Assembly (NCBI GenBank): GCA_050331695.1 | Contig: JBHJGP010000022.1 | Span: 41,043 to 105,042, forward strand | DNA: 64,000 bases | Reading direction: 5' to 3' | Source: JBHJGP01 sp050331695 | GTDB taxonomy: Bacteria > Pseudomonadota > Alphaproteobacteria > Geminicoccales > Geminicoccaceae | Shown here: in pieces, positions 50,955 through 60,032 of the stretch | Layout: every line of letters starts with the position of its first letter | How positions within the stretch are numbered: the first letter of the stretch is position 1 | Position numbers and translations under genes: made by a program | The notes under the pieces: generated by a model | Told to the model about the DNA's origin: nothing | The model's database searches: none | Seen by the model: the letters and a program-made list of their open reading frames with translations, nothing else

Positions 50955-51785
50955 ATGGCGAAACCTTGCATCATCTGCGTCGCAATCACCGGCTCGGTCC
51001 CGAGAAAGGAAGACAATCCGGCGGTGCCGATTTCGATCGCCGAGCAGGTCGAAAGCACGCATGAGGCGTTTGAGGCCGGTGCCTCGATCGTCCATTGCCA
51101 TGTCCGCAACGACGATCAGACGCCGACCTCGGACCCTGAGCGGTTCGCCCGCCTGAAGGACGGGATCGAGAAGCACTGTCCCGGCATGATCGTGCAATTC
51201 TCGACCGGCGGTCGTTCGGGCGCGGGGCACGAAAGGGGCGGCATGCTGCCGCTTCAGCCGGACATGGCTTCGCTGACCGTGGGATCGAACAACTTCCCGA
51301 CTCGGGTCTACGACAATTCACCGGATCTGGTCGACTGGCTCGCGTCCGAGATGATGAGCTACGACATCAAGCCGGAGATTGAGGCGTTCGATCTGAGCCA
51401 CATATTTCAAGCGGTGCGCATGGCCGCGGACGGCCGGCTCGCATCGCCCCTATACGTCCAGTTTGTCATGGGCGTCCAAAATGCCATGCCGGCGGACAGA
51501 CAGGTCTTTGACTTTTATGTCGAAACGCTCAGTCGTCTGGCGCCGAATGCCGAATGGTGTGCTGCCGGCATCGGACGTCATCAGATCGAGCTTAATGAGT
51601 GGGCGATTGCCGCCGGCGGCCACGCCCGAACCGGCCTCGAAGATAATATTCGCCTCGACCGCGCCACACTGGCACCGTCGAATGCCGCCCTGGTCCGGCG
51701 CACGGTCGAGATCTGCGAGAACCACGGCCGGCCGGTCGCCGCCCCGGATCAGGCTCGGAAGCTGCTGGGGCTGACGCCGTCTTAG
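50955..51785 (+). CDS. Beta-keto acid cleavage enzyme (BKACE, DUF849)
   Basis: This 276-residue TIM-barrel enzyme is of the DUF849/BKACE family, which splits a beta-keto acid with acetyl-CoA into acetoacetate and a new acyl-CoA. Zinc ligands are seen in ASIVHCHVRND (His-x-His), and further family strands are MIVQFSTGGRSGAGHERGG, KPEIEAFDLSHIF and AAGGHARTGLEDNIRLDRAT. Family members differ in keto-acid preference. Next to hydroxyquinol dioxygenase and maleylacetate reductase, the natural substrate is 3-oxoadipate, which would give succinyl-CoA and acetoacetate without a CoA-transferase and thiolase. That step is inference from context. The start lies 1 base after the dioxygenase stop. The stop is TAG. 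Confidence 0.88.
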   Translation: MAKPCIICVAITGSVPRKEDNPAVPISIAEQVESTHEAFEAGASIVHCHVRNDDQTPTSDPERFARLKDGIEKHCPGMIVQFSTGGRSGAGHERGGMLPLQPDMASLTVGSNNFPTRVYDNSPDLVDWLASEMMSYDIKPEIEAFDLSHIFQAVRMAADGRLASPLYVQFVMGVQNAMPADRQVFDFYVETLSRLAPNAEWCAAGIGRHQIELNEWAIAAGGHARTGLEDNIRLDRATLAPSNAALVRRTVEICENHGRPVAAPDQARKLLGLTPS

Positions 51786-51827
51786 TCGCGGCCGGCCACA
51801 CGCTTCAATCCCCGCGTCGAACAGGCC

Positions 51828-52259
51828 TCATTGGGCCGCTGAAGTCACCTGTTCGTCTTGAGACTGGCCGCCGGAGACGGTCAAGAACGTGTCTTCTTTC
51901 CTCAAGAAGAACAGCGTGGCTATCGCCGCCAGGGTGGGAACCGCGGCCCAGAACAGGGCATTGTTGTTCTCCAGCGGTGCCAGCAGAACGGGTATCGTCG
52001 ACAGGGTTGAAACCCCATGCATCACCAGGACCGAGCCATAGCTCACCAGTTTGAACAGGCCCAGCAGAAACAGGATGACGAGCGCCGCCTGGGCGATGCC
52101 AAGCAGATAGGTGCCTGCCAGCGGCAGACCCTCAATGCCGTAGAAGGTTGCGGCGATCCCTTGGGTCGCCTGCGGATTGACGAATTTGATTGCTATCCAG
52201 GGTGCCAGAAACGCGACCGTCGTGATCCGAATGGCCGCAAGCCCGTATTTCAGTGTCAT
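51828..52259 (-). CDS. Small DoxX-like membrane protein
   Basis: This 143-residue protein has four hydrophobic segments (about residues 10-25, 45-65, 70-90 and 99-119) and a short charged C-terminal tail. The arrangement and the GTYLLGIAQAALVILFLLGL helix resemble DoxX-type or YkgB-like proteins, but I do not see a definite signature. The ATG at 52259 (MTLKYGLAAI) is chosen because it sits just before the first helix; the frame to 52298 adds a polar leader. It converges with the BKACE gene and shows no operon partner. Confidence 0.6.
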   Translation of the reverse strand: MTLKYGLAAIRITTVAFLAPWIAIKFVNPQATQGIAATFYGIEGLPLAGTYLLGIAQAALVILFLLGLFKLVSYGSVLVMHGVSTLSTIPVLLAPLENNNALFWAAVPTLAAIATLFFLRKEDTFLTVSGGQSQDEQVTSAAQ

Positions 52260-52461
52260 CGTCGAAGATCCCGTTCGAGCCGAGGAGGGGCACAGCAAGC
52301 TCGCCCGAACGAGCCTGCGCCGTCGAGCTAGGATCGATTCGGCTCAGCGACAAGGCAGCGGCGTTGGCGCGCTGCGGGGCCCGCAGGTCACATCTGGTTG
52401 AGCCCACCGCCGTGTTCGCCGATCGTGGGCGCCGCTCAGCCGCCCCGATCGGTCGCGGGCT

Positions 52462-53103
52462 CTAAGGCGTCGCGACCACCAGCGATCCCGTCGGGATCGG
52501 CGTGCTCTGCTGTTGCAGGGGTTCGGTCAGCGCCAAGGCGATCCGCCCGGTAACCGCGGCCAGACAGTTGCTCATCGCGGCAGCCGCCTGTTCCGAATCG
52601 CCCTCATACTTTTCGTTCACCCGGGTGCGGCCGGTGGCGACCAGCTTTTCACCGGTGCCGTCAAAGATCCGCCAGCGCGCGTCCAGAACCACGTTGCCTT
52701 CGGCGTCGGCGTCGAAGCGGGTCACCTCCACGTCCACCTGATTGTCGACCGGAATATTGCGGTCGGTAGGCAGGCTGACGACGTCATTGGTGCCAAGCTT
52801 GCTCGACAGATTCTCGCTCAGCACCCGCTGGAACGTCACGTCCAGAGGTTCGGCCCACTGGGTCGAGTGGCCGGCGACCAATTTGGTGTCGCTTTCGCGG
52901 GTGACCATTTCGAGACGATTGAGATAGGCCGGCATCGAGATCTTGTTGATCGCGAGTTTAAGCGGCTTTTCCGAGGTCTCTTTCGGAGGCGGCAGGCTCG
53001 ACAGGGTGTATAGTTCGGTCTCCTGCGGCTGCAGGCATCCGCCCAGCGCCAGGACGCACAACAGGGCCGCGAACCGCCCGACCTTGATTTTGAAAACTGT
53101 CAT
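52462..53103 (-). CDS. PqiC-type ABC-transport auxiliary lipoprotein
   Basis: This 213-residue protein has a lipoprotein signal (GRFAALLCVLALGGC; lipobox LGGC, Cys23) and the DUF330 fold: ELYTLSSLPPPKE, ISMPAYLNRLEMVTRES, HSTQWAEPLDVTFQRVLSEN and VDVEVTRFDADAEGNVVLDA. PqiC lipoproteins sit in the outer membrane, facing MCE-type lipid transport complexes (PqiAB). No pqiA or pqiB gene lies in the window, so it is an orphan here, or belongs to another system. The promoter side is toward the TIM-barrel gene. The stop is TAG. Confidence 0.87.
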   Translation of the reverse strand: MTVFKIKVGRFAALLCVLALGGCLQPQETELYTLSSLPPPKETSEKPLKLAINKISMPAYLNRLEMVTRESDTKLVAGHSTQWAEPLDVTFQRVLSENLSSKLGTNDVVSLPTDRNIPVDNQVDVEVTRFDADAEGNVVLDARWRIFDGTGEKLVATGRTRVNEKYEGDSEQAAAAMSNCLAAVTGRIALALTEPLQQQSTPIPTGSLVVATP

Positions 53104-53202
53104 GGCTGCCTTCCCCTCACCAGCACACCGCCTCGGTTGTACACAGGTTCAGGCGGGAGTCACGTTTCACGGACGCGGCAGCGACACCGTGGAGCGAAAC
53201 TG

Positions 53203-54114
53203 TCAGCCATATTTACGGTTGAGCTCGTCCAGGGCGGTTTTGCACTTTGCCGTTGCTTCCCAGGCGTCGGGCCAGAAGCACAGATCGACCGTCCACCAGT
53301 CATGGCCGACCTGTTCTTTCGCTAACGCCGGTACGATCTGATCGAAATCGAGCACCCCCTCGCCGAAGGGTGGGTGGGCGCTGGTCTCGTCATTGCCGTC
53401 GGCGTCCTTATGACAGCTATTGTCGCTGTCGATCAGATGGATGTGGTTGATCCGGCCCGACAGTCTTTCGATCAATTCGAGCTGGCCGCCTCCGAGTGTC
53501 TCTTTCTCGCCGGGATGGCGGGCGCCGACCACGGCGATCATCTGGGCGTGGCAGGTGTCGTACATGACCCCGAAATTGTCCTGGGGCAGGGCGTCCAGCA
53601 CCCGCTGGATCTGGGACGGTTTGTTGAAGGCGAAACCGGGCTCGAACTCCCAGGTGACGTAGAGGCCTTTATCGGCGGCATAGCCGATCGCCTGATCCCA
53701 GGCCTTGGTCAGCCGCTCGAACAAAACTTTTTCGTCGGTGCCTTCATGGATGGTCGGCGGCTGGACGCAGTCGACGCGCACACCCTTGATCCCGAGGTCG
53801 ACCGCGAAATCGCAATTGGTCCGGAAGGCCTCCAGATAATCGCTCGGATCGTCGGTATCGAGGAGATGCTGGCTCCACAGATCCTGGGCGAAGCCGGAAA
53901 AGGAGAGGCCGTGGCTCGCGATTTTTTCCTTTAGATGGATGCGGTCTTCGGCCGTGGGGTGGTTTTGCGGGTTGGGATAACCGTTGAAGCCGCCGAGCTC
54001 GACGCCGTCGAAGCCGAGGCCCTGCAGCTTTTCCAGGACGGTATCGAAGGGAATGGGCTCCTTCTCATAAGGCCCGATATTGTAGGCCCAGCTTCCGATC
54101 GAGGTCTTTCGCAT
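53203..54114 (-). CDS. Sugar phosphate isomerase/epimerase, TIM-barrel family
   Basis: This 303-residue AP-endonuclease-2-like TIM barrel belongs to the xylose-isomerase-like group that epimerises or isomerises keto sugars and inosose-type cyclitols. Family strands include GFDGVELGGFNG, IKGVRVDCVQPP, LYVTWEFEPGFAF, FGVMYDTCHAQM and RINHIHLIDSDNS, where the Glu, Asp and His supply metal ligands. The ATG at 54114 has GGAGGA in a good position. The Gfo/Idh/MocA gene ends 22 bases upstream, so the two form a sugar or cyclitol catabolic pair. The substrate is not identified. Confidence 0.88.
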   Translation of the reverse strand: MRKTSIGSWAYNIGPYEKEPIPFDTVLEKLQGLGFDGVELGGFNGYPNPQNHPTAEDRIHLKEKIASHGLSFSGFAQDLWSQHLLDTDDPSDYLEAFRTNCDFAVDLGIKGVRVDCVQPPTIHEGTDEKVLFERLTKAWDQAIGYAADKGLYVTWEFEPGFAFNKPSQIQRVLDALPQDNFGVMYDTCHAQMIAVVGARHPGEKETLGGGQLELIERLSGRINHIHLIDSDNSCHKDADGNDETSAHPPFGEGVLDFDQIVPALAKEQVGHDWWTVDLCFWPDAWEATAKCKTALDELNRKYG

Positions 54115-54136
54115 GTTTCGTCCTCCACTGTCCCGT

Positions 54137-55315
54137 TCAGGCGAAGCTTTCGACGCCCGTGTCTTCCCATGTCGCGGATTTGGCCGATCGAAGGATCGCG
54201 TCACACACCTTCTGGGTCTCAAGCGCGTCCTTGAATGACGGATGCACAGACTCGCCCTTGCCCATGGCGAATAGAAAATCGGCGAGCGCGTGGATGAAGC
54301 TGTGCTCGTAGCCGATCACCAGACCCGGAACCCACCAGCGGTCCATGTAAGGGTGCTCGTGGGCGGTGACGTGGATCTTGCGCCAGCCGCCCAGGTGATC
54401 CGGCACCTTCCCGCCGGTCTCCGGCGAAGCGTACTCGAAGAATTGCAGATATTCCGGCTCGTGCAGATCGAAGCCGACCGAGCCGTCCATGCCGTTGAGC
54501 TCGAAGGTCTTGAGCGCCTTGTGACCGCGGGCGTAGCGGGTGCTTTCGAACAGGCCCAAGGAGCCATTGGCGAACCGGGCCATGACCAGGCAGGCGTCAT
54601 CGATGCCGACCGGCGCCATCTGGCCGGTCTCCTGGTGCAGCCGCTCGGTGACGAAGGTTTCGGTCTCGGCCACCACCTTGGTGATCGGTCCGTTCAGCCA
54701 CATCGCCGTGTCGAGATTGTGGGCGATCAGATCGCCGGTGACGCCTGAACCGGCGCTGGCCGCATCCAGGCGCCAAAGAGCGGCGCCGCCTTGGGGCACG
54801 TCCGCCGACATCGTCCAGTCCTGGAGGAACTGGGCCCGGTAGTGGAACGGCCGGCCGATCCGGCCTTCGTCTACGAGTGTTTTGGCCAAGGTGACCGAAG
54901 GGATCCGGCGATAATTGTACCAGACCATGGTCGACACGCCGGCTTTCTCCACCGCGTCGACCATCGCCTGTCCCTGGGCCGTGTCCATGGCAAGCGGTTT
55001 TTCGCAGGCGATTGCCTTGCTTGCCTCGGCCGCGGCGATGGCAATGTCGTGGTGCAGGTGATTGGGCGTGCAGATGTCGACGAGGTCGATGTCCTCTCGG
55101 GCCACGAGCGACCGCCAGTCGGTCTCAACCTCCGCAAAACCCCAGTTATCGGCGAAGCTTCGGGCATTCTGCTCGTTCCGCGCGCAGGCCACCTGCAACA
55201 CCGGCTCGTACGGCACGTCGAAGAATTTCGGGACCTGGCGGTAGGCGTTGGCGTGGGCCCGGCCCATGAAACCGTAGCCGATCAGGCCGACCCGGAGTTA
55301 TTGTCGTTGGGTCAT
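54137..55315 (-). pseudogene. Gfo/Idh/MocA-family dehydrogenase with an in-frame TAA at codon 6
   Basis: The frame (392 codons from the ATG at 55315) encodes an NAD(P)-dependent sugar or cyclitol dehydrogenase. The Rossmann fingerprint LRVGLIGYGFMGRAHANAYR is followed by the EKPLAMDTAQGQAM segment and VMARFANGSLGLFEST. Codon 6 is TAA (minus strand of 55298-55300), directly before LRVGLIGYG. The ribosome site GGGAGG lies 8 bases before the ATG, so this start is convincing; the next Met, at 55267, would lose the dinucleotide-binding loop. The gene is read without further interruption to 54137. It precedes the TIM-barrel gene by 22 bases. Confidence 0.85.
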
Positions 55316-55472
55316 TGATCATTCCTCCCTTCCGATCTTTGGTACCGAAACCACCGGAAGGCGCAAGGCCGGCTCGTGGGCCGCCGACATTCGAGCGCAA
55401 GAAACGGGTGGGGCTTCAGGTTCACTCACGCCAGACTCCGACCCTGAGCCTGAGCCACGGAACAGGGGGCTG

Positions 55473-56177
55473 ATGATGGAGCTTTCAGGGCGGGTCGAAG
55501 CGCTCGATTGGGGCGGTATCGGCGAGACGTTGGATGAAATCGGGGCCGCTCGCTTAGGGCCGATCCTTAGCGCCGAGGAATGCGCGGATCTGAGCCGGCT
55601 CTATGCCAGCGATGGCGGATTTCGAAGCCGGGTGGTGATGGCGCGCCATGGTTTCGGTCAGGGCGAGTACAAATATTTTGCCTACCCCTTGCCCGATCTC
55701 GTCGGCCAATTGCGCGAGGCCGTCTATCCGTTCGCGGCTCGGACCGCCAACCGCTGGGCGGCACGTCTCGGCGACGAACCCTATCCGGAGAGCCTGGAGC
55801 CGATGCTCGAGCGATGCCATCGGGCGGGCCAGACGAAGCCGACGCCGCTCATGCTCAAATATCGGGCCGGCGACTACAATTGCCTGCACCAGGACCTCTA
55901 TGGCGAGCACGTCTTCCCGCTCCAGCTTGTGATCTTGCTGAGCGACGAGACCGCATTCGAGGGAGGCGAACTGGTGATCACCGAACAGCGACCGCGCATG
56001 CAGTCCCGGGCGGAAGTGGTGCGCTTACGGCGAGGTGAAGCGGCCCTGTTCTGCGTGAACGAGCGCCCGCGCCAAGGATCGAAAGGTTTTCATCGGGTCC
56101 GCATGCGCCACGGGGTAAGCCGTATTCGAAGCGGCGAGCGATACACGCTTGGCATCATCTTTCACGACGCGGCCTGA
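55473..56177 (+). CDS. 2OG-Fe(II) oxygenase
   Basis: This 234-residue enzyme has the 2-oxoglutarate/iron dioxygenase fold. The metal triad is H139-x-D141 in YNCLHQDLYGEHVF and H213 in MRHGVSRIRSGERYTLGIIF, with Arg223 in position to bind 2-oxoglutarate. These enzymes hydroxylate proteins, nucleic acids or small molecules; the substrate here is unknown. GGGGG lies before the double ATG at 55473. A small secreted protein gene follows 3 bases downstream. The divergent Gfo/Idh gene starts 157 bases upstream. Confidence 0.87.
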   Translation: MMELSGRVEALDWGGIGETLDEIGAARLGPILSAEECADLSRLYASDGGFRSRVVMARHGFGQGEYKYFAYPLPDLVGQLREAVYPFAARTANRWAARLGDEPYPESLEPMLERCHRAGQTKPTPLMLKYRAGDYNCLHQDLYGEHVFPLQLVILLSDETAFEGGELVITEQRPRMQSRAEVVRLRRGEAALFCVNERPRQGSKGFHRVRMRHGVSRIRSGERYTLGIIFHDAA

Positions 56178-56180
56178 CCA

Positions 56181-56417
56181 ATGCGCTTCTTTCTCATGCT
56201 GCTCGCAACCGGCTCGATCGCTGTCGCGGCGGAGGAGCGACCCAACGATCAACGCTCCGCCGTGACAGCGAAGGAGCGCCTCGCCAGCAAGGCCGCCGAT
56301 CCGCAGCGGTTGAATGACTGCAAGGTCCCGCCAGAGCTCCGCGATCCCAATCGACCGCGGCCAACGGAGTGCGAAGGGCCGAAAGACGGCCCTCGCAGAT
56401 CATCCGGGCGCGATTAA
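56181..56417 (+). CDS. Small secreted protein
   Basis: This 78-residue protein has a short signal peptide (MRFFLMLLATGSIAVAA) and a hydrophilic mature part with two Cys (at 47 and 64), rich in Pro, Arg, Lys and Asp. No family is recognised. It starts 3 bases after the 2OG oxygenase stop and is probably co-transcribed with it. It ends 5 bases before the convergent hypothetical gene. Confidence 0.6.
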   Translation: MRFFLMLLATGSIAVAAEERPNDQRSAVTAKERLASKAADPQRLNDCKVPPELRDPNRPRPTECEGPKDGPRRSSGRD

Positions 56418-56422
56418 TCGGC

Positions 56423-56857
56423 CTAGCGGCAGATCTCGCCGTCGAAGCGAAGCACGCCGTCGCCCCGGGCATAGTCGAAGGCGCCCCAGCTGCGGAACGA
56501 TCCCCTCATGCCTTCGAAGGCGCCGCCGGCATCGACCACGTTGTACTGGGTCTCACCGTAGTAGCGGTCATCATAGGCTAGGCGATGCCGGCCCACATCG
56601 CGGGTTTTGATCCAACTGCCGTTCTCGGTCGTGAAGTAATGCTCCAATTGGTACTCGGTCCAGCCGTCGCCGGCGTCCTCGGCGCCGAGTGAACGGGCGA
56701 AGGCGCCGCCCTCGAACTCACCGGTCATGGCGACCACGAACTCGGTCTGGGAAAGATTTCGGATGTTGGCGGTTCCGCCCAGGGTCCGGCATTCTTGTGC
56801 AACGGCGGCAGCGGACAGGAGGAGGGAACAGGCGGCCAAGGTGATCGAATGTTTCAT
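56423..56857 (-). CDS. Secreted hypothetical protein
   Basis: I do not recognise this 144-residue protein. It has a signal peptide (MKHSITLAACSLLLSAAAVA) and a beta-rich mature part with aromatic strands (TEYQLEHYFTTENGSWIKTR, DDRYYGETQYNVVDAGG, SWGAFDYARGDGVLRFDG), with Cys at 23 and 143 that might pair. The protein is probably periplasmic or secreted. It is divergent from the HxlR gene, with a 103-base promoter region that holds a candidate HxlR site. The stop is TAG. Confidence 0.65.
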   Translation of the reverse strand: MKHSITLAACSLLLSAAAVAQECRTLGGTANIRNLSQTEFVVAMTGEFEGGAFARSLGAEDAGDGWTEYQLEHYFTTENGSWIKTRDVGRHRLAYDDRYYGETQYNVVDAGGAFEGMRGSFRSWGAFDYARGDGVLRFDGEICR

Positions 56858-56929
56858 GGATGGATCCTCCGACAGGTCTGATCTCCGAGACGTCGGTTGC
56901 CAGGATCATTGCAAAGGAACTAGAAGAAA

Positions 56930-56950
56930 AGTACGCACCTTTTGGTAACT
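56930..56950. promoter_or_regulatory. Candidate HxlR operator
   Basis: AGTACGCACCTTTTGGTAACT is an imperfect inverted repeat between the divergent hypothetical and HxlR genes, 11-31 bases before the HxlR start. HxlR proteins often bind AGTA- or GTAC-containing dyads near their own promoter. The match is partial. Confidence 0.35.
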
Positions 56951-56960
56951 ATCAATTCGA

Positions 56961-57353
56961 GTGAGGGCCGTGGCCAGGCGTCCGCTTCCCGATCCTTACG
57001 ACCAGCGCTGCCCGTCGCGGGCAATCGTCGATCTGATCGGCGACAAATGGACCTTGCTGATCTTGCCTCTCCTGTCAGAGGGGCCGAAGCGCAATGGTGA
57101 GTTGATGCGGCGCGTCGGCGGGATATCGCAGAAGATGCTGACCCAAACGCTCAAGGCCCTCGAGCAAAACGGACTGCTCGAACGCCGCGATTATGGCGAG
57201 GTCCCGCCCCGGGTTGACTATCGCCTGACCTCACTCGGCCGGTCGCTGGCCCGCCTGATCTCCGAGATCGATAACTGGGTCGTCGACAATTTTCATGAGA
57301 TCGAACGGGCGCGCGAGATATGGGCCGGCGGTCGAGACCGACCCGCTCGTTGA
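56961..57353 (+). CDS. HxlR-family transcriptional regulator
   Basis: This 130-residue winged-helix protein has the HxlR pattern: CPSRAIVDLIGDKWTLLILP, RNGELMRRVGGISQKMLTQT, LKALEQNGLLERRDYGEVPP, then DYRLTSLGRSLARLI. The Cys in CPSR could sense redox or electrophile stress, as in several relatives. It starts at GTG 56961. It stands 123 bases before the sugar importer and may regulate that operon or the divergent gene; which one cannot be said. Confidence 0.9.
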   Translation: MRAVARRPLPDPYDQRCPSRAIVDLIGDKWTLLILPLLSEGPKRNGELMRRVGGISQKMLTQTLKALEQNGLLERRDYGEVPPRVDYRLTSLGRSLARLISEIDNWVVDNFHEIERAREIWAGGRDRPAR

Positions 57354-57476
57354 GCCGACGGGTTCGGCCCGAGCGAGCGGCCACATTGCCAGCTTCGCGG
57401 CTTTTGGCCAAAGTACCGACGAACCAACGGCGCCAGAATCAGGTGCCGGCCAATGAAAACGGGAGGCTCGAAGCAC

Positions 57477-58469
57477 ATGCTATCACGTCGTCATCTCTTG
57501 GCCGCCGTGGCGCTCGGCGCCGCTTGGACCACTGGTGTTGCCCAGGCGCAGGACGCGCCGCGAATGGGCGTGGTGGTCAAGATCGGCGGGATCCCCTGGT
57601 TCAACGCCATGGAGGTCGGCATTGAGGAGCGCGCCGAAGAGCTCGGCTGGGACGCCTGGATGGTCGGTCCGACCTCAGCCGATCCGGCGCTGCAGGTGCG
57701 CGCGGGCGAGGATCTGATCGCCCAGGGCGTGGACGCCATCGGCGTGGTGCCCAACGATGCCGAGGTTTTGGAGCCGGTTCTGGCCCGGGCCCGCGATCAG
57801 GGCATTCTGGTGATCACGCACGAATCGCCCGATCAGGAGAATGTCGACTGGAACTTCGAGATGGCGTCCTCAACCGGCTTCGGCGAGGCCCACGCCAAGC
57901 TCCTGGCCGAGAAGATGGGCGGCGCCGGCAAATATGCGCTCTATGTTGGCTCGCTGACGGTGCCCTTGCACAATGCCTGGGCCGATGCCGCGGTGGCCTA
58001 TCTCGACGAGAACCATCCCGAGATGGAGCTGGTAGCCGATCGATTCGGCGTCGCCGAGAGCGTCGACGACAGCCGCAATACCGCTCTCGATCTGATGCGC
58101 GCACACCCCGATCTCGGTGGTTTCCTCGCGTTCGGCAGCCAGGGCCCGATCGGTGCCGGGCGCGCCGTCGAGGAACGGCGCAAGAGCGGCGAGATCCCTG
58201 TCGTCGGGCCGTTCTCGCCGGGCCAGGGCCAGAAGCTGGTCCATGCCGGCACGGTCACTGGCGGCTTCATGTGGAACCCGATGGAGGCGGGCAAGGTATT
58301 CGTCACCATCGCCGACATGCTTCACGACGGCACGGCCATCGAGGACGGTACCGAGATCCCGGGCCTCGGCGTCGTGTCGCCAGATCCGGAGACCAACAAC
58401 ATCATCGTCGACGCCCTGGTGACCCTCAATGACGAGACGGTCGACGATCTCGCCGAGATGGGTCTGTAA
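57477..58469 (+). CDS. Sugar ABC importer substrate-binding protein
   Basis: This 330-residue periplasmic protein has a signal peptide (MLSRRHLLAAVALGAAWTTG, ending VAQA). The body is a type 1 periplasmic-binding protein of the RbsB/LsrB/RhaS group: GIPWFNAMEVGIEERAEELG, GVDAIGVVPNDAEVLEPVLA, RARDQGILVITHESPDQE and the hinge region GGFLAFGSQGPIGAGRAVEE. The start is the ATG at 57477 with GGGAGG 10 bases upstream; ATG 57453 is the alternative. The next genes encode the ATPase and two permeases. Confidence 0.9.
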   Translation: MLSRRHLLAAVALGAAWTTGVAQAQDAPRMGVVVKIGGIPWFNAMEVGIEERAEELGWDAWMVGPTSADPALQVRAGEDLIAQGVDAIGVVPNDAEVLEPVLARARDQGILVITHESPDQENVDWNFEMASSTGFGEAHAKLLAEKMGGAGKYALYVGSLTVPLHNAWADAAVAYLDENHPEMELVADRFGVAESVDDSRNTALDLMRAHPDLGGFLAFGSQGPIGAGRAVEERRKSGEIPVVGPFSPGQGQKLVHAGTVTGGFMWNPMEAGKVFVTIADMLHDGTAIEDGTEIPGLGVVSPDPETNNIIVDALVTLNDETVDDLAEMGL

Positions 58470-58535
58470 CGACGCTCGCACAGAGTGCTGGTCAAGCGGC
58501 CGCCCGCGGGCGGCCGTGTTTCTGACGAGCCAAGG

Positions 58536-60032
58536 ATGAGCGAACCGGACCCGGCCCTTCAAGTCCACCGTGTCTCCAAAACGTTCGGCGGCGTAAGGGC
58601 GCTGATCGACGTCGATTTCGAGCTGAGGCCTGGTGAGATCCACTGTCTCGCCGGCGAATACGGCTCGGGCAAAAGCACGCTCATCAAGATCGTGAGCGGC
58701 GTCTACCAGCCCGAGCCCGGAGCCGAGATCCAATTTGCGGGCCGGCCCGTCACCGGTCTGTCGCCTGGCCGCGCGCGGGCTTTGGGCGTGCAGGTGAGCT
58801 GGCAGGATCTGGCTCTATTCCCGCATCTGAGTGTGGCGGAAAACATCGCCTTCGAGCGCAACCTCGGCGCGCGGCCGGCGCTGAGCCGCCGGGCCGAGCT
58901 ATACCGGTTGGCCGCTGCCAGCCTGGCGCGGTTGGGGTTCGAGCTGCCGCTCGCCGCGGCGGTGGGCGAACTCTCCATCGCCCAGCGCCAGCTGGTGGCG
59001 ATCGCCCGCGCGCTGGTCGCCAACGCCCGGATCGTCTTCATGGACGAGCCGACCGCGTCGCTTACCCAGGCGGAAACGAAACGGCTGTTCGCTGTCGTCG
59101 AAAAACTGTCCGCCGACGGCATCGCGGTTATCTTCGTCAGCCACCGCTTGGTCGAGGTGATGCAGATCGCCGAGCGGGTGACGGTGCTTCGGGACGGCCG
59201 GCTGGTAGGCACCTTCGCCAGCGAAGACATTTCGCAAGCAGAGCTGGCCCACGCCATGACCGGCCAGCATTTCGACACCCAGCCCCGGGCCCGCGACCGA
59301 AGCGATCAGCCGATTGTCCTGGAGGTCGCGGGCCTTAGCCGGCGGGGCGAGTTCGAGGCCATCGACCTTCGCATTCGCGCCGGCGAGATCGTCGGCCTCA
59401 CCGGGCTCTTGGGCGCGGGCCGCACGGAACTCGCCACCACCCTCTTCGGCCTGGTGGCGCCGGACGAGGGGGAGATCCGCGTCGACGGCCAAGCGGTCCG
59501 TTTTCGCTCCAACCGTGATGCTGTTCGCGCCGGCATCGCCTACGTCCCGGAAGACCGGTTGAACCTCGGCCTGATCGATCGCCAAACGATCGCAGACAAT
59601 GTCGTGATCTCGGTGCTCAAGCGGCTGACCGGTGCGCTGGGGATGCTGATGAGCGACGCCAAGGTCCGGCTGGTCGGCGATTGGATCGACCGTTTGAAGG
59701 TTCGGATCGGCGCAACCGAAGATGCCGTCGCGACGCTTTCGGGGGGCAATCAGCAGCGGGTCGTGCTGGCGAAATGGCTGGCGACCGAGCCGAAGGTTTT
59801 GATCCTCGATTCCCCCACCGTCGGCGTCGATGTCGGCGCCCGGGCCGGCATTTTCGCGATCGTTCGTGAGCTCGCCGCCGCCGGCAAGGCGATCCTTTTG
59901 ATCTCGGACGAGATCCCCGAGGTCTACGCCAACGCCGACCGGGTACTGCACATGGACCACGGCCGCCTGAAAGAAACCTACATTCCCGGCCGGGACGCCA
60001 TGGCTCGGATCGAGCAGGCGGTTCATGGCTGA
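58536..60032 (+). CDS. Sugar ABC importer dual ATPase, RbsA/XylG type
   Basis: This 498-residue protein has two ATPase domains. The first has Walker A GEYGSGKSTLIKIVSG, Walker B IVFMDEPTASLTQAETKRLF and a signature variant LSIAQRQLVAIARAL. The second has the degenerate P-loop GLLGAGRTELATTLFG, signature LSGGNQQRVVLAKWLA and LILDSPTVGVDVGARAGIF, as is usual in RbsA-type proteins. The ATG at 58536 keeps the normal length; its ribosome site is weak. It overlaps the first permease by 8 bases. Confidence 0.93.
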   Translation: MSEPDPALQVHRVSKTFGGVRALIDVDFELRPGEIHCLAGEYGSGKSTLIKIVSGVYQPEPGAEIQFAGRPVTGLSPGRARALGVQVSWQDLALFPHLSVAENIAFERNLGARPALSRRAELYRLAAASLARLGFELPLAAAVGELSIAQRQLVAIARALVANARIVFMDEPTASLTQAETKRLFAVVEKLSADGIAVIFVSHRLVEVMQIAERVTVLRDGRLVGTFASEDISQAELAHAMTGQHFDTQPRARDRSDQPIVLEVAGLSRRGEFEAIDLRIRAGEIVGLTGLLGAGRTELATTLFGLVAPDEGEIRVDGQAVRFRSNRDAVRAGIAYVPEDRLNLGLIDRQTIADNVVISVLKRLTGALGMLMSDAKVRLVGDWIDRLKVRIGATEDAVATLSGGNQQRVVLAKWLATEPKVLILDSPTVGVDVGARAGIFAIVRELAAAGKAILLISDEIPEVYANADRVLHMDHGRLKETYIPGRDAMARIEQAVHG

